Origin: Litorimonas sp964565335
Lineage (GTDB): Bacteria; Pseudomonadota; Alphaproteobacteria; Caulobacterales; Maricaulaceae
Assembly (NCBI GenBank): GCA_964565335.1
Contig: CAZMEN010000007.1
Coordinates: 6,091 to 70,090 of the forward strand
Direction of reading: 5' to 3'
DNA: 64,000 bases
Within the stretch, counting starts at the first letter, position 1. Each line of letters opens with the position of its first letter. The position numbers and the translations under genes are program-made. Under the pieces are notes generated by a model. It saw nothing but the letters and a program-made list of their open reading frames with translations. It was not told the origin of the DNA and searched no databases. This document shows positions 46,623-55,932 of the stretch, piece by piece.

Positions 46623-46695
46623 AATTGGTAGTACCAATTAGCTGTCTAATTGGTAGTGTAGAATCTTTTGAACTGGTAAGCATAAGCGATTGACA
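46623..46695 (+). promoter_or_regulatory. Two GntR/FCD-type operators plus -35-like element, autotransporter
   Basis: A perfect palindrome AATTGGT-agt-ACCAATT (46623-46639), a second site with left arm AATTGGT (46648-46654) and degraded right arm, then GAACTGGTA (46670-46678), exactly 11 bp, TTGACA (46690-46695). The second site, half-site and hexamer have the same spacing as in front of the alginate receptors; the perfect palindrome is an extra upstream copy 25 bp away. Confidence 0.72.
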
Positions 46696-46806
46696 ACCTC
46701 TATTTTTCTGGGTTTACATTGAACCATAAGCGAAAAAATACAATCCGGGAATCGGGGAACACGTCATACTATTAGCCGCACGCTTTCTTGGTGCTGTTTA
46801 TGACAC

Positions 46807-46867
46807 GACTCACCTTTGAGGTAGAAGTCACAGCAGTTTACCACAACTGCCTAGTTTCAGGTGAGTC
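46807..46867 (+). promoter_or_regulatory. Structured 5' leader of the autotransporter mRNA
   Basis: A perfect 9-bp outer inverted repeat (GACTCACCT 46807-46815 / AGGTGAGTC 46859-46867) encloses an inner 6-bp hairpin (GCAGTT 46833-46838 / AACTGC 46845-46850). It lies between the presumed promoter and the ATG at 46914 and has no T tract. It may be an mRNA stability or protein/sRNA-binding element. Confidence 0.5.
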
Positions 46868-46913
46868 ATTGGTTTCGCAAAACTAGTTAGTTTTATTGTT
46901 TTGGAGAGAAATC

Positions 46914-49883
46914 ATGCCTGCTAAGTCCACTTTCATCGCCGCCACGCTTAATTCAACCGCGAGGAGTTCAAAAAAAGCTATGCTCGCAACATCAGCAGCG
47001 ACTTTCGCTTTGATGTTAGCCGCTGTTCCGACGACAGCTCAGGCTCAAGACGTAAATGTGACGGCTTGTGGTGAATTACCAGTAGAAAATATCGGGGGCG
47101 GGACTCTTACCGTCAACACAAATGCAGATTGTACATTCGATGGTGACATCATAGATCTTGAGAATGACACAAATGATGACACGACAATTAATATCCTGAG
47201 CGGGACAACACTCATCAGTTCAGACGGCGATGATGAAGACGTTGTAATCTTTATTGATAATTCGGAAGACCGCGTGATGATTGATATCGCGGATGGCGCG
47301 ATTTTACGCGGGTTAGACGGTGTCATTTTCTTCGAAGGCGATGAAGCGACTCTCGTTAATAATGGTGTTATTGAAGGAACAGGCGAAGCGACTGAAGCCG
47401 TCGTTTATTTTGACCGTGATGCTGATGGCGCTCTAAACACACTCACGAATAACGGCACGATTACCAGTGTTGGTGGCGCGACGATTGGTGTCGATACTTT
47501 ATTGGGTACTGATCCCTCTTCCGGCACGGTTGGTGACGAAGAGGGAATCGCCCGGATTACAATCACCAATACTGGAACAATCTCTAATACAGGCGAAGAT
47601 AGTGATGCTGACGCGATTCATTTCAATGGCGACCCAGGAACAACAGGCGGCGAAGCGCGTGGGTGTCTTGAGGATGATGGGGCAAGAGTTTTGTGTCAGG
47701 TCGAGCTAAACCTGACAAATAGTGGCACAATTTCGGCGGCGCGAAATAATAGCTCAAATGCGGCGATTCGCGTTGAATCAGATGCTGTCATGAGCGGTAC
47801 GATTACAAACCAAGCCGACGGAACAATCATCGGAGCTCATACGGGTATTAACATTAATGGCGCCCACTCTGCTCACAACCTTACCATTAACAATGCGGGC
47901 CGCATCGAGGGTACATCTGGTGATGGTCTCTTAATTACTGGTGATGGCGTAACTCTAAACAACCAGGCCGGTGGAGTGATTATCGGTGGTGACGCCGGGG
48001 TTCAAGTTTCCGGAACAAGCATTTCCGTCGACATTGGTCCATCAAATGTCGACCTTGATGTCGCTGCAATAAACAATACTTTTGTTAATGCAGGCACAAT
48101 CAGCGGAACACGTGCGTCTTTCGATGCGACGAATGCAGGCGAAGCAATTACATTTGAGCAACGAGGCGGTGCTTTAACAGGGGACTTCTTGGGGACATCA
48201 GGTTTTGATGACTCTCTGAGCTTCACAATGGCAGACTTTACGCTCACCCATGACATTCTTCAACGCGTGAATGTATCTGTCGCTTCGGGCGTAACTTTAA
48301 GTTTTTCAGGTCAACGTGAAATTCAAGGTAGCCTAACCAGTGATGGTGATTTGCTCTTCAATTTGGGTGACTCTGCATTGACAGTTTCTGGGAACGTGGT
48401 GTTGAACACTGACAGTACGGTCACGGTAACAGACACAAGCAATATGGTGACCGCGCTTAATCAACAATTCACATTGATCGATGTTGGCGGCACTCTCACA
48501 AATAATGCAACGCTCGTTTCCCAAATTAACGATGACAGTTTCATGCTTGATTTCGAGACTGTTGAAAATTCCTCTGGTGATTTGGTTGTTGTGTCGACAG
48601 CGGCCTCAACACCTACGCCGACCCCAACACCCACTCCGACACCAACACCCACTCCGACCCCAACACCTACTCCAACACCAACACCAACACCAACAGGTGA
48701 AGTGGAGCCGGATCCGGAGCCCGAAGGACCTCAAATCGAATTGAGTTTTTCTGATCCAAACTTAAGTGGTTTTGGCCAAAGTATTGTCTCCGCATTCAAC
48801 AGCGGTGATTTGAACGACACGTCGGCTTTCGCCGCCTTGGCCGGTTTCGGCACTCAAGAAGAAGTTGAAGCCGAAGTTGAGAGACTCATTCTTGATCTGT
48901 CTGATGGCTCCCAAGAACAGGTGTTCAGAGTTTTGACGAGTGTCGGCAGTGTTATCGAGCAGCGTATGTCCAGCCTGAATAAGTCAGCGTCCTTACGCTC
49001 TCCGGTTCAATATGCATCGACCTCGCTATTTTCTGCGGGGGCTTCGGCTGACTACGCAGGCCCAGAATCCGGCGCTTGGATACAAGGCGGACTGCAAAAT
49101 GCCTATCAAGATGCTGACAATACGGGCGGGTCACAATTCTCTGGCTATGACGCTAAAAACTTGAGTTTGGCTTTGGGTTATGACTACGCTCTTGGCGGAA
49201 ATAGCCTTGTCGGCCTCTTAGGAAGCTACTCTACTATCGACATTGAGACCGACCGCTCAGCGGAAGACGACATGGACATTAAAGTTCTTCAGCTTACGGC
49301 TTATGGTTCGCACCGCATTGGTGGTCTGGAGTTGATGGGGCAGCTTGGTTACGTCATCGGTGACGTAGAGACTGAACGCCAAGCCTTCCAAACGATCTCA
49401 TCCTCTTATGATATCGACGGTATTAATGCTCAAGCTTTGGCAAGCTACCGGTATAATTTTGCCGATACTTATTACTTTGAGCCTCTCGTCGGTATCCAAT
49501 ACGGGTCTGTATCGTCAGACGCTTATTCGGAAAACGGAGGTCTGAACCTTACAGTCGGTGACCGTAAGAGTGACTATTTTGAGGGGCGTATCGGGGCGAG
49601 ATTAGGAACACAGGTTGAAAACTATGATTCCTACACTGACTTTTTCGTTTCTGGGGCCTTTGTAAATGACTTCTCTGGCGGACAAGACAATGTGAATATT
49701 GGCTTTGCTAACCAATCACTCTCACTCTCTACTCTAGAGAACGAGGATACACGTATCGACGCGCAAGCAGGTTTTAACTGGTTTGCGACAAATTCGGTCG
49801 CTGTTGGGGTGACCGCTGATGGTAAGTTCTCAGACACTTATACCTCACTTGGTGGAAGTGCCCGCTTGAAATTTAAGTTCTAA
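46914..49883 (+). CDS. Autotransporter (type Va) with beta-helix passenger
   Basis: A 989-residue surface protein. The ATG at 46914 has GGAGAG upstream and opens a long signal peptide (about 1-45, ending AQAQD); the frame from 46896 lacks an RBS. The passenger (about 48-560) is built of NNGTI/NSGTI/TNTGTI-type turns of a beta-helix with acidic, Asp-rich insertions. A threonine-proline linker (about 565-596) leads to a junction, then the autotransporter barrel (about 715-989: SGAWIQGGLQ, YFEGRIGARLGTQ, ending LKFKF). No protease or lipase triad is evident. Its promoter carries the alginate-locus operator layout and a PL7 lyase follows, so it may serve attachment to or handling of alginate (inference). 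Confidence 0.88.
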   Translation: MPAKSTFIAATLNSTARSSKKAMLATSAATFALMLAAVPTTAQAQDVNVTACGELPVENIGGGTLTVNTNADCTFDGDIIDLENDTNDDTTINILSGTTLISSDGDDEDVVIFIDNSEDRVMIDIADGAILRGLDGVIFFEGDEATLVNNGVIEGTGEATEAVVYFDRDADGALNTLTNNGTITSVGGATIGVDTLLGTDPSSGTVGDEEGIARITITNTGTISNTGEDSDADAIHFNGDPGTTGGEARGCLEDDGARVLCQVELNLTNSGTISAARNNSSNAAIRVESDAVMSGTITNQADGTIIGAHTGININGAHSAHNLTINNAGRIEGTSGDGLLITGDGVTLNNQAGGVIIGGDAGVQVSGTSISVDIGPSNVDLDVAAINNTFVNAGTISGTRASFDATNAGEAITFEQRGGALTGDFLGTSGFDDSLSFTMADFTLTHDILQRVNVSVASGVTLSFSGQREIQGSLTSDGDLLFNLGDSALTVSGNVVLNTDSTVTVTDTSNMVTALNQQFTLIDVGGTLTNNATLVSQINDDSFMLDFETVENSSGDLVVVSTAASTPTPTPTPTPTPTPTPTPTPTPTPTPTPTGEVEPDPEPEGPQIELSFSDPNLSGFGQSIVSAFNSGDLNDTSAFAALAGFGTQEEVEAEVERLILDLSDGSQEQVFRVLTSVGSVIEQRMSSLNKSASLRSPVQYASTSLFSAGASADYAGPESGAWIQGGLQNAYQDADNTGGSQFSGYDAKNLSLALGYDYALGGNSLVGLLGSYSTIDIETDRSAEDDMDIKVLQLTAYGSHRIGGLELMGQLGYVIGDVETERQAFQTISSSYDIDGINAQALASYRYNFADTYYFEPLVGIQYGSVSSDAYSENGGLNLTVGDRKSDYFEGRIGARLGTQVENYDSYTDFFVSGAFVNDFSGGQDNVNIGFANQSLSLSTLENEDTRIDAQAGFNWFATNSVAVGVTADGKFSDTYTSLGGSARLKFKF
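48608..48699 (+). repeat. Pro-Thr linker repeat of the autotransporter
   Basis: Tandem CC-A/G/T-AC-N hexamer-like units encode about 15 Pro-Thr dipeptides. It is a flexible passenger-barrel linker; slippage here could change its length or frame. Confidence 0.85.
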
Positions 49884-49917
49884 GACATTTCATTGTTCTT
49901 AGATTAAAATTAAATGG

Positions 49918-49949
49918 GGCGGCTATTTCTATGGCCGCCTCTTTATTTC
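49918..49949 (+). terminator. Terminator after the autotransporter gene
   Basis: A 6-bp GC stem (GGCGGC / GCCGCC) with a 10-base loop and T-rich tail (TCTTTATTT), 35 bp after the stop codon and 34 bp before the PL7 start. Its modest stem could allow partial read-through into the PL7 gene. Confidence 0.75.
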
Positions 49950-49982
49950 AGGGCCCTTGTAAAAAGGTATGTGGATCGAAAT

Positions 49983-51341
49983 ATGAGCTTTCTTGAATCG
50001 TCTTCTCCAAATGTTCGGGCCTCATTGGGGGCTCTAAAAACGGCGAAAATTGGATGCTTATCACTATTTGCTTTGGCTGCCGTCGGTTGCGGCGGTGGAA
50101 GCGGAGGCGGGTCAGTTCAACAAAGTCCGCCGCCACCCCCGCCGTCTAACGCAGCGCCTGTTGTGAGTTCATTATCGAGTGCGTCTTTACCGGAAAACTC
50201 TACAGGGGCATTTTATACCCTAGCGGTGTCAGATCCGAACAATGATGTAATCTCTACGATTGAAGTCGTTTCGACCGGCGATGGCACCTTTTTCACGATA
50301 GATTCGCAAAATTTGCAACTCTCTCCGTCTGCCGCTTTCGATTTTGAGCAAGCCAATGATGCGGATTCCGATAATGTTTATGATATAAATATTCGCGTCA
50401 CTGACAGTCGCGGTGCTTCTACAACCTTCGCTCTGGCGGTTGAGGTTACAGATGTTTCAGATAATTTCTCATACGGTCTCCAAGCGGGCATGCCGCCCTC
50501 CGGTAATTTTGATCTTTTAGATTGGAAGCTCGATTTACCAATAAATGCATCCGGCGAGTTAGTGGGACAAAGCGCCAAAATCGATGAAGGCGATATGGCT
50601 ATGGGTTATACAAATGCCGACTATTTTTTCACGGCGGCAGACGGCGGAATGGTTTTACGGTCTCCGAGCCAAGGCGCGACAACCTCCGCCAATACACGTT
50701 ATGCCCGAACAGAACTGCGAGAAATGTTGCGCCGAGGCGATAGATCCATCAGCACAAGAGGGCCAGACGGCAAACCCAATAAAAATAACTGGGCCTTTTC
50801 ATCTGCGCCTGCGGCGGCTTTGAGCGATGCCGGAGGGGTTGACGGAGATTTGAAAGTCACACTGGCGGTCAATGAAGTGACAACCACGGGAGAGGATTTT
50901 CAAATTGGACGTGTAGTGATTGGTCAAATTCACGCGAAAGATGACGAACCGCTGCGTTTGTATTATCGTAAGTTACCCGACAACAGGCGTGGTGCCATCT
51001 ATGCCGCGCATGAAATTAATGGCGGTGATGATGTCTATTATGAGATTATTGGATCGCGTTCCAACTCGGCCTCAAATCCGCAAGACGGTATTCTACTGGG
51101 CGAGACCTTTACTTATGATGTAAATGTCGTTGGAAATTCAATGGATGTTACTATTACAAAAGCAAATGGCGATGTTTTTACGGATAATATCGATATGACG
51201 AATAGTGGATATGATATTGAAACTGACTTCATGTATTTCAAAGTCGGTGTCTATCACCTCAATGATACGGCGGATGTCGGTGAATTTGCTCAAATCACTG
51301 TCTATGAGCTAGAAAATAAACACCAAGGATATCCTTTTTAA
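49983..51341 (+). CDS. Alginate lyase PL7, lipoprotein with cadherin-like domain
   Basis: A 452-residue endo-type alginate lyase. The ATG at 49983 begins a lipoprotein signal (LAAVGC, Cys36); the frame from 49914 would start inside the terminator. After Cys come a Gly/Ser/Pro linker, a cadherin/Ig-like domain (about 57-160: PVVSSLSSASLPENS, DINIRVTDSRGAS) and a PL7 jelly roll (about 165-452). The three PL7 signatures are present: RTELRE (242-247), QIH (315-317) and YFKVGVYH (418-425), which carry the catalytic Arg, Gln, His and Tyr. QIH is usually linked with poly-G or mixed preference. It is probably surface-displayed, making oligomers for the two receptors. With PL6 broken, it may be the main endolyase in this window. 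Confidence 0.92.
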   Translation: MSFLESSSPNVRASLGALKTAKIGCLSLFALAAVGCGGGSGGGSVQQSPPPPPPSNAAPVVSSLSSASLPENSTGAFYTLAVSDPNNDVISTIEVVSTGDGTFFTIDSQNLQLSPSAAFDFEQANDADSDNVYDINIRVTDSRGASTTFALAVEVTDVSDNFSYGLQAGMPPSGNFDLLDWKLDLPINASGELVGQSAKIDEGDMAMGYTNADYFFTAADGGMVLRSPSQGATTSANTRYARTELREMLRRGDRSISTRGPDGKPNKNNWAFSSAPAAALSDAGGVDGDLKVTLAVNEVTTTGEDFQIGRVVIGQIHAKDDEPLRLYYRKLPDNRRGAIYAAHEINGGDDVYYEIIGSRSNSASNPQDGILLGETFTYDVNVVGNSMDVTITKANGDVFTDNIDMTNSGYDIETDFMYFKVGVYHLNDTADVGEFAQITVYELENKHQGYPF

Positions 51342-51938
51342 GTCTGACCATGCGCTGAGATTGGTTTTAAAAAATGTTTAGCACCGTGATGGATGCTCAA
51401 ACTAGCTAAGCCTTAACTCAGAAGATCGACTTCTTCTAATTGGCAGGATAGCACCTTGATGATAAGTTCGGAGAATATGTCGCCGCGCTGGAGAAACTGT
51501 TCTCAAACTTATTCAAGGCGAGGGTGATCGAAAAATAACCAGGTCGAAAGATTACCTATCCAAATTTAAAGCCGGTAACGCACAGCTTAGAAGTGCGTAT
51601 CATCAAAGAGCGCACAAATACTGCTTTTAAATCGCAATCAATTTTATAACCTTCTCAATCATCGTTGTTTTTTAATCTCGAGATCATCACTTACAGAAAC
51701 CTGGCAGGGTCGCTCAGTGAGAGTGGAAGTTGTTTGTATTCCCGCCGAGTACGTAGGCCGTAGGCGATTTTACATAATGCGCTGGAAACGGAGCTTTTTC
51801 AGCCGTAAATACGAAAAATCTTTTAAAACGGCCACAGGAAACAAATAATTTACTAAATTCAGCGATACACCAATTTAGTGTTAAATTTTTTCACGATGTG
51901 ATTACTTGCATTTAGTCTGTTAAAAGGTTCTTTCTGTC
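51342..51938. other. Long intergenic region with a possible gene remnant
   Basis: About 600 bp without a convincing gene. A 54-codon stretch on + (about 51470-51630) reads like protein (QGEGDRKITRSKDYLSK) but lacks a start and an RBS, ends in TAA, and cannot be assigned; it may be a decayed gene. The last 100 bp are AT-rich and should hold the MCP promoter. No inverted repeat, tRNA or insertion-sequence end was seen. Confidence 0.45.
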
Positions 51939-54316
51939 ATGAGCGCTCTCTCTAAACTCTCTCTTTCTATTAAAATCACTGGGCTTATTATTGTACTGGG
52001 CGTCTTGGCGGCGGCAATCACCGCAGGGATAAGCTATCAAAGCGCGAAACAAAGCCTTGAGGCGGAGGCGCAAAACAAGCTCATCGCAATTTCTCACACA
52101 AAATCTAAAGCCCTTGAAAAATTCATAATGGATATCGAGCGAGATCTAAAGACACAGACGACTAACCCAACGGTTAAGGAGGCGCTCGTCGAATTTACCC
52201 AAGCTTGGAATGCCTTAGACGGAAATAAGGAAACTTATTTGCAATCTCAGTACATTACAAAAAACCCGCACCCCTTGGGACAGAAAGATAATTTAGATTA
52301 TGCAGCTGATGGATCAGTTTATAGTGACGTCCATGCAAAATTCCATCCTTACTTCCGGACTGTGCTGCGTGATCGCGGATATTATGATATTTTCCTGTTC
52401 GATACGGAAGGCGACTTAATTTATACAGTCTTCAAAGAACTGGATTATGCGACCAACTTGAATAACGGCATTTACGCGCAAACTGATTTAGGGAATGCAT
52501 ATCGTGCGGCTGTGAATGGTTCTACAGACAGTGTAAATTTCTATGACTTTAAGCCCTATAGTCCAAGCGCAGGTGCGCCCGCCAGTTTTATGTCACTCCC
52601 CGTCGATGACGCCGCGGGTAACCGTCTTGGCGTACTCGTCTACCAAATGCCAATTGATCGTTTGAATGAGATTGTGAATTCGAGAGAGGGCTTAGGGGAA
52701 ACAGGTGAATCTTATGTCGTTGGTGCGGACTTCTTGATGCGTACCGGCTCGATTTTTTCAGAAGAGAGCACGATTCTAAAGGTAAAAGCGGAGACGGATG
52801 CTACAAAAGCCGCCATTGCCGGTCAAAGCGGTGTGGTGAAAGATCGTGATTACCAAGGGATTGAAAGAATTGCTGCTTATGAACCTATTGACGTGCACGG
52901 AACAACTTGGGGTGTCGTCACACATCAAGAACAGGCCGAAATTTTTGCGGCGGCGGATAAATTGAAACGCAATATTTTAATTCAATTACTTATCTCAAGC
53001 CTGATACTCGCTGCTGTTGGAACGTTGATAGGGCGGTCAATCTCCAAGCCAATCATGGCCTTAAGGCAGTCTATGATGAACGTTGCTTCGGGCAACCGTA
53101 CAATAGAGATTCCTTACACCAAGCGAGGAGACGAAATTGGCCAAATCGCCGGTTCACTCCTCCAGTTTCGTGATGATTTGACTGAAGCAGAACAGGTCAG
53201 AAACCAGCAGCAAGCGGAAATCGAAAAAAATGCGAAGGCACAATCTCACGTCGTTGAACGCCTTGCGGGTGGCCTGAACGCACTTTCAAATGGCGACCTG
53301 GCTGAAACTTTAGACGATGAATTTGAACTGGATTATGAGCAGTTAAGAAGCGACTTTAATTCTGCGAATTCGAAACTCAAAGATACCATGGGTGAAATTC
53401 TAAGAGCGTCGAATAACATCCAAAATGGCGCAGTTGAAATGAGTGTTGCGTCTGATGATCTTTCGAAGCGAACTGAAAATCAAGCGGCGGCTCTAGAAGA
53501 AACCGCGGCCGCACTGGACGAAGTGACGGCGACAGTACAGCAGACGGCCAAAGCCGCCGCTGATGCGAATGAAGCAGTAAGCTCTGCTAGAGGCGATGCA
53601 GAGTCGGGCGGTATTGTCGTCAAGGAAACTGTGTTAGCTATGGGCTCTATCAAAGATTCATCTGAGAAAATCTCCCAGATCATTAGCGTCATTGATGAGA
53701 TTGCTTTCCAAACAAATTTGCTGGCGCTGAATGCAGGTGTCGAGGCCGCGCGAGCAGGCGAAGCGGGACGCGGGTTTGCTGTTGTGGCTTCTGAAGTACG
53801 AGCTTTAGCTCAGCGCTCCTCTGATGNNNNNNNNNNTTGATTTCAGATAGCCGTCACCATGTTGAAAAAGGTGTGTCACTTGTCGATCAAACAGGGGAAG
53901 CCCTTGATAAAATTGTTTCACAAGTTGCGAGTCTTGACTCTCTCGTTTCAGGCATCGCCGCATCCGCTAATGAGCAAGCGACTGGCTTGGCCGAAGTGAA
54001 CAGCGCTATCAATGAAATGGACCGCGTGACTCAAAGAAATGCCGCAATGGTAGAAGAATCTACAGCGGCGTGTCATTCATTGAAAAATGAGTCTAACGGA
54101 CTCATCAATCTCGTTAATTTCTTTAAGATTGGCTCTTCAACGACAAGCCATTCAGCTCCTGTGTCTAGTGGAGCGTCTCAGAGTGCATCCGATAACGTCG
54201 AGCCTCTTGGTGTTAAGGAGCAGCAAAGTAGAGCCTCCGCTTACTTTAAAGCGAGTAAGGGCGGCGCTGCAGAAGCGATCGACTTCTCTGAAGAAAATGA
54301 CTGGCAGGACTTTTAG
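51939..54316 (+). CDS. Methyl-accepting chemotaxis protein (Cache sensor), split by an assembly gap
   Basis: One receptor gene of about 795 residues. Transmembrane helix 1 (about 11-30), periplasmic dCache-type sensor (about 35-340), helix 2 (about 347-366), HAMP (about 367-420) with a further HAMP-like linker, then the signalling hairpin (AFQTNLLALNAGVEAARAGE). Ten Ns at 53827-53836 interrupt it between QRSSD and LISDSRHH. Conserved MCPs have about seven residues (AAKEIKT-like, 21 nt) here while only 11 nt are present, so the frame change is caused by the placeholder and not by a real mutation. The C-terminus is DWQDF, the xWxxF type of pentapeptide that tethers CheR/CheB. cheB follows 30 bp later. 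Confidence 0.9.
53827..53836. other. Assembly gap (10 N)
   Basis: A run of ten undetermined bases inside the MCP signalling domain. Coding continuity predicts about 20 missing bases rather than ten. Confidence 0.98.
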
Positions 54317-54346
54317 GCTAGTTTAGCCTTTAAGTCGGTATAAGAT

Positions 54347-55390
54347 ATGGCTCGAACAACCGTTCTCATCGTTGATGACTCTTTAACAATGAGGACGATC
54401 ATCAAATCTGTTCTTCGTACTGAGAGGGATGTTGAGGTCATTGGAGAAGCGGCGGACGCTTACGAAGCAAGAGAAAAAATTAAAGCTCTGAATCCGGATG
54501 TTGTCCTCTTGGATATTAATATGCCCAAAATGTCTGGGCTGCAATTTCTAGAAAAAATAATGCAATTGCGCCCTATGCCAGTTGTCATGCTGGCTGGATC
54601 AACCTCCAAAGGCGCTGACGACACGATTACGGCTTTGAGCATCGGAGCCTTTGATTGTATAGAAAAACCAACATCAGGTGATTACGCGGCGGGTCTAGCC
54701 CATCTTGGGGAAACGATAAGGTCTGCGGCACGATATCAACCTAAACAGGCTGATGAGAGCGGCTCTACTGAAACCGAAGAAAAAGAAGCCGCGTTTATTT
54801 CCGATGGTTCATATGTCGGTATCGGTTCCTCTACTGGCGGGGTCGAAGCCCTCGCGAGTGTTCTGTCAAAGTTTCCCGTTAATTGCCCGCCAACGGTCAT
54901 AACGCAACACATGCCGCAGTCTTTCTTAACAACTTTTGCGCAGCGCCTGGACAGGTTTGTACCTCCACAAGTCCAAGTCGCTACAGAGGGCTGTATTCTT
55001 AAGGCAGGTCAGGTTTATTTAGCTCCGGGCGGGGATACACATTTAGAAATTCGGGGGCGGCGAACATTTCGATGCCATCTAAACCCGGCAGGCTTAGTTT
55101 CAGGTCATCGCCCATCGGTTGACGTCATGTTTGGGTCAATGGCTCAAAGCGTCAAAGAAAAAGCTATCGGCGTAATTTTGACCGGCATGGGACGTGACGG
55201 AGCAAAAGGGCTTCTATCCATGCGAAATGCCGGAGCGCGTACAATAGGACAGGACGAGAAAAGTAGCATTGTCTATGGTATGTCCAAAGTCGCCAAAGAG
55301 ATTGGGGCAGTTCAAAAAGAGGTGCCGCTTTCCTATGTGGGGCAATCAATTATATCTCTTTGCAACACTGTTTCGGGGCAAAAGACTTAA
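54347..55390 (+). CDS. cheB: Chemotaxis response regulator, protein-glutamate methylesterase CheB
   Basis: A 347-residue two-domain enzyme. Receiver domain 1-120 with acidic pair Asp10/Asp11, phosphorylatable Asp56 (VVLLDINMP) and Lys in EKP. After a linker comes the methylesterase domain (about 155-340) with the catalytic triad in GSSTGGVEAL (Ser), TQHMP (His) and GMGRDGA (Asp). It removes methyl groups from, or deamidates, receptor glutamates/glutamines. LAGSTSKGADDT replaces the usual S-S-L-T, a small variation. It lies 30 bp after the MCP and 2 bp before the cheD start. Confidence 0.95.
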   Translation: MARTTVLIVDDSLTMRTIIKSVLRTERDVEVIGEAADAYEAREKIKALNPDVVLLDINMPKMSGLQFLEKIMQLRPMPVVMLAGSTSKGADDTITALSIGAFDCIEKPTSGDYAAGLAHLGETIRSAARYQPKQADESGSTETEEKEAAFISDGSYVGIGSSTGGVEALASVLSKFPVNCPPTVITQHMPQSFLTTFAQRLDRFVPPQVQVATEGCILKAGQVYLAPGGDTHLEIRGRRTFRCHLNPAGLVSGHRPSVDVMFGSMAQSVKEKAIGVILTGMGRDGAKGLLSMRNAGARTIGQDEKSSIVYGMSKVAKEIGAVQKEVPLSYVGQSIISLCNTVSGQKT

Positions 55391-55392
55391 TT

Positions 55393-55932
55393 ATGTCCGC
55401 ATCTCCTAAAATCGAACGGCGTATCAATATTACGCAGGGTGAGTACGGCGTATCAACGCATCCAGGCGAAGTTTTTACCACGATCTTGGGGTCATGTGTT
55501 GCGGTGTGCCTTTATGATCCAAGGGCCAAAGTAGGCGGTATGAACCACTTCCTGCTTCCGGGAGACCAAGGCGGGTCTACCACAGATGTGTCTAGCTTTG
55601 GATTAAACTCGATGGAGTTACTTATTAACGGCCTGTTGAAGAAAGGGGCCAACAGAAATCGCTTTGAAGCCAAGGTGTTTGGCGGAGGTAAAATGATTGA
55701 GAGGCTTTCAGACATCGGCAGTAAGAACGCAGAGTTTGCTATGGAGTTCTTAAGCTTTGAAGGTATTCCCTGCGTTTCAAAAAGCCTGGGAGGCGTTAAA
55801 GCCCGGCGTCTAAGATTCTGGCCTGTTTCAGGCCATGTGCAAATGATGCTCTTGGGGGAAGTCGAGAAATATGCTCCGGCTTTCCAGAAGAGGGAAATTC
55901 CGAAACCAAGTGCAGACGTCGAACTGTTCTAG
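55393..55932 (+). CDS. cheD: Chemoreceptor glutamine deamidase CheD
   Basis: A 179-residue protein from the ATG at 55393, 2 bp after the cheB stop; the longer frame from 55360 lies inside cheB. The CheD triad is present with the spacing known from Thermotoga CheD: Thr29, Cys35 (ILGSCVAV) and His52 (GGMNHFLLPG). It deamidates receptor glutamines and can interact with CheC/CheX-type phosphatases, none of which is seen here. The last four bases (CTAG) are shared with the stop codon of the convergent small gene. Confidence 0.94.
   Translation: MSASPKIERRINITQGEYGVSTHPGEVFTTILGSCVAVCLYDPRAKVGGMNHFLLPGDQGGSTTDVSSFGLNSMELLINGLLKKGANRNRFEAKVFGGGKMIERLSDIGSKNAEFAMEFLSFEGIPCVSKSLGGVKARRLRFWPVSGHVQMMLLGEVEKYAPAFQKREIPKPSADVELF

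Larger units (their letters stand above)
46364..46913. other. Divergent intergenic region, oxygenase / autotransporter
   Basis: About 550 bp. The left third (46364-46600) shows nothing recognisable beyond the oxygenase promoter side. 46623-46695 holds two GntR-type sites and a -35-like box; 46807-46867 holds a foldable leader element. No open frame with coding character or tRNA-like structure was seen. Confidence 0.6.

Noticed and set aside
51939..54316. Two separate MCP genes
   Set aside because: The second part begins in the middle of the conserved signalling hairpin directly after the N run; it is one gene across an assembly gap.
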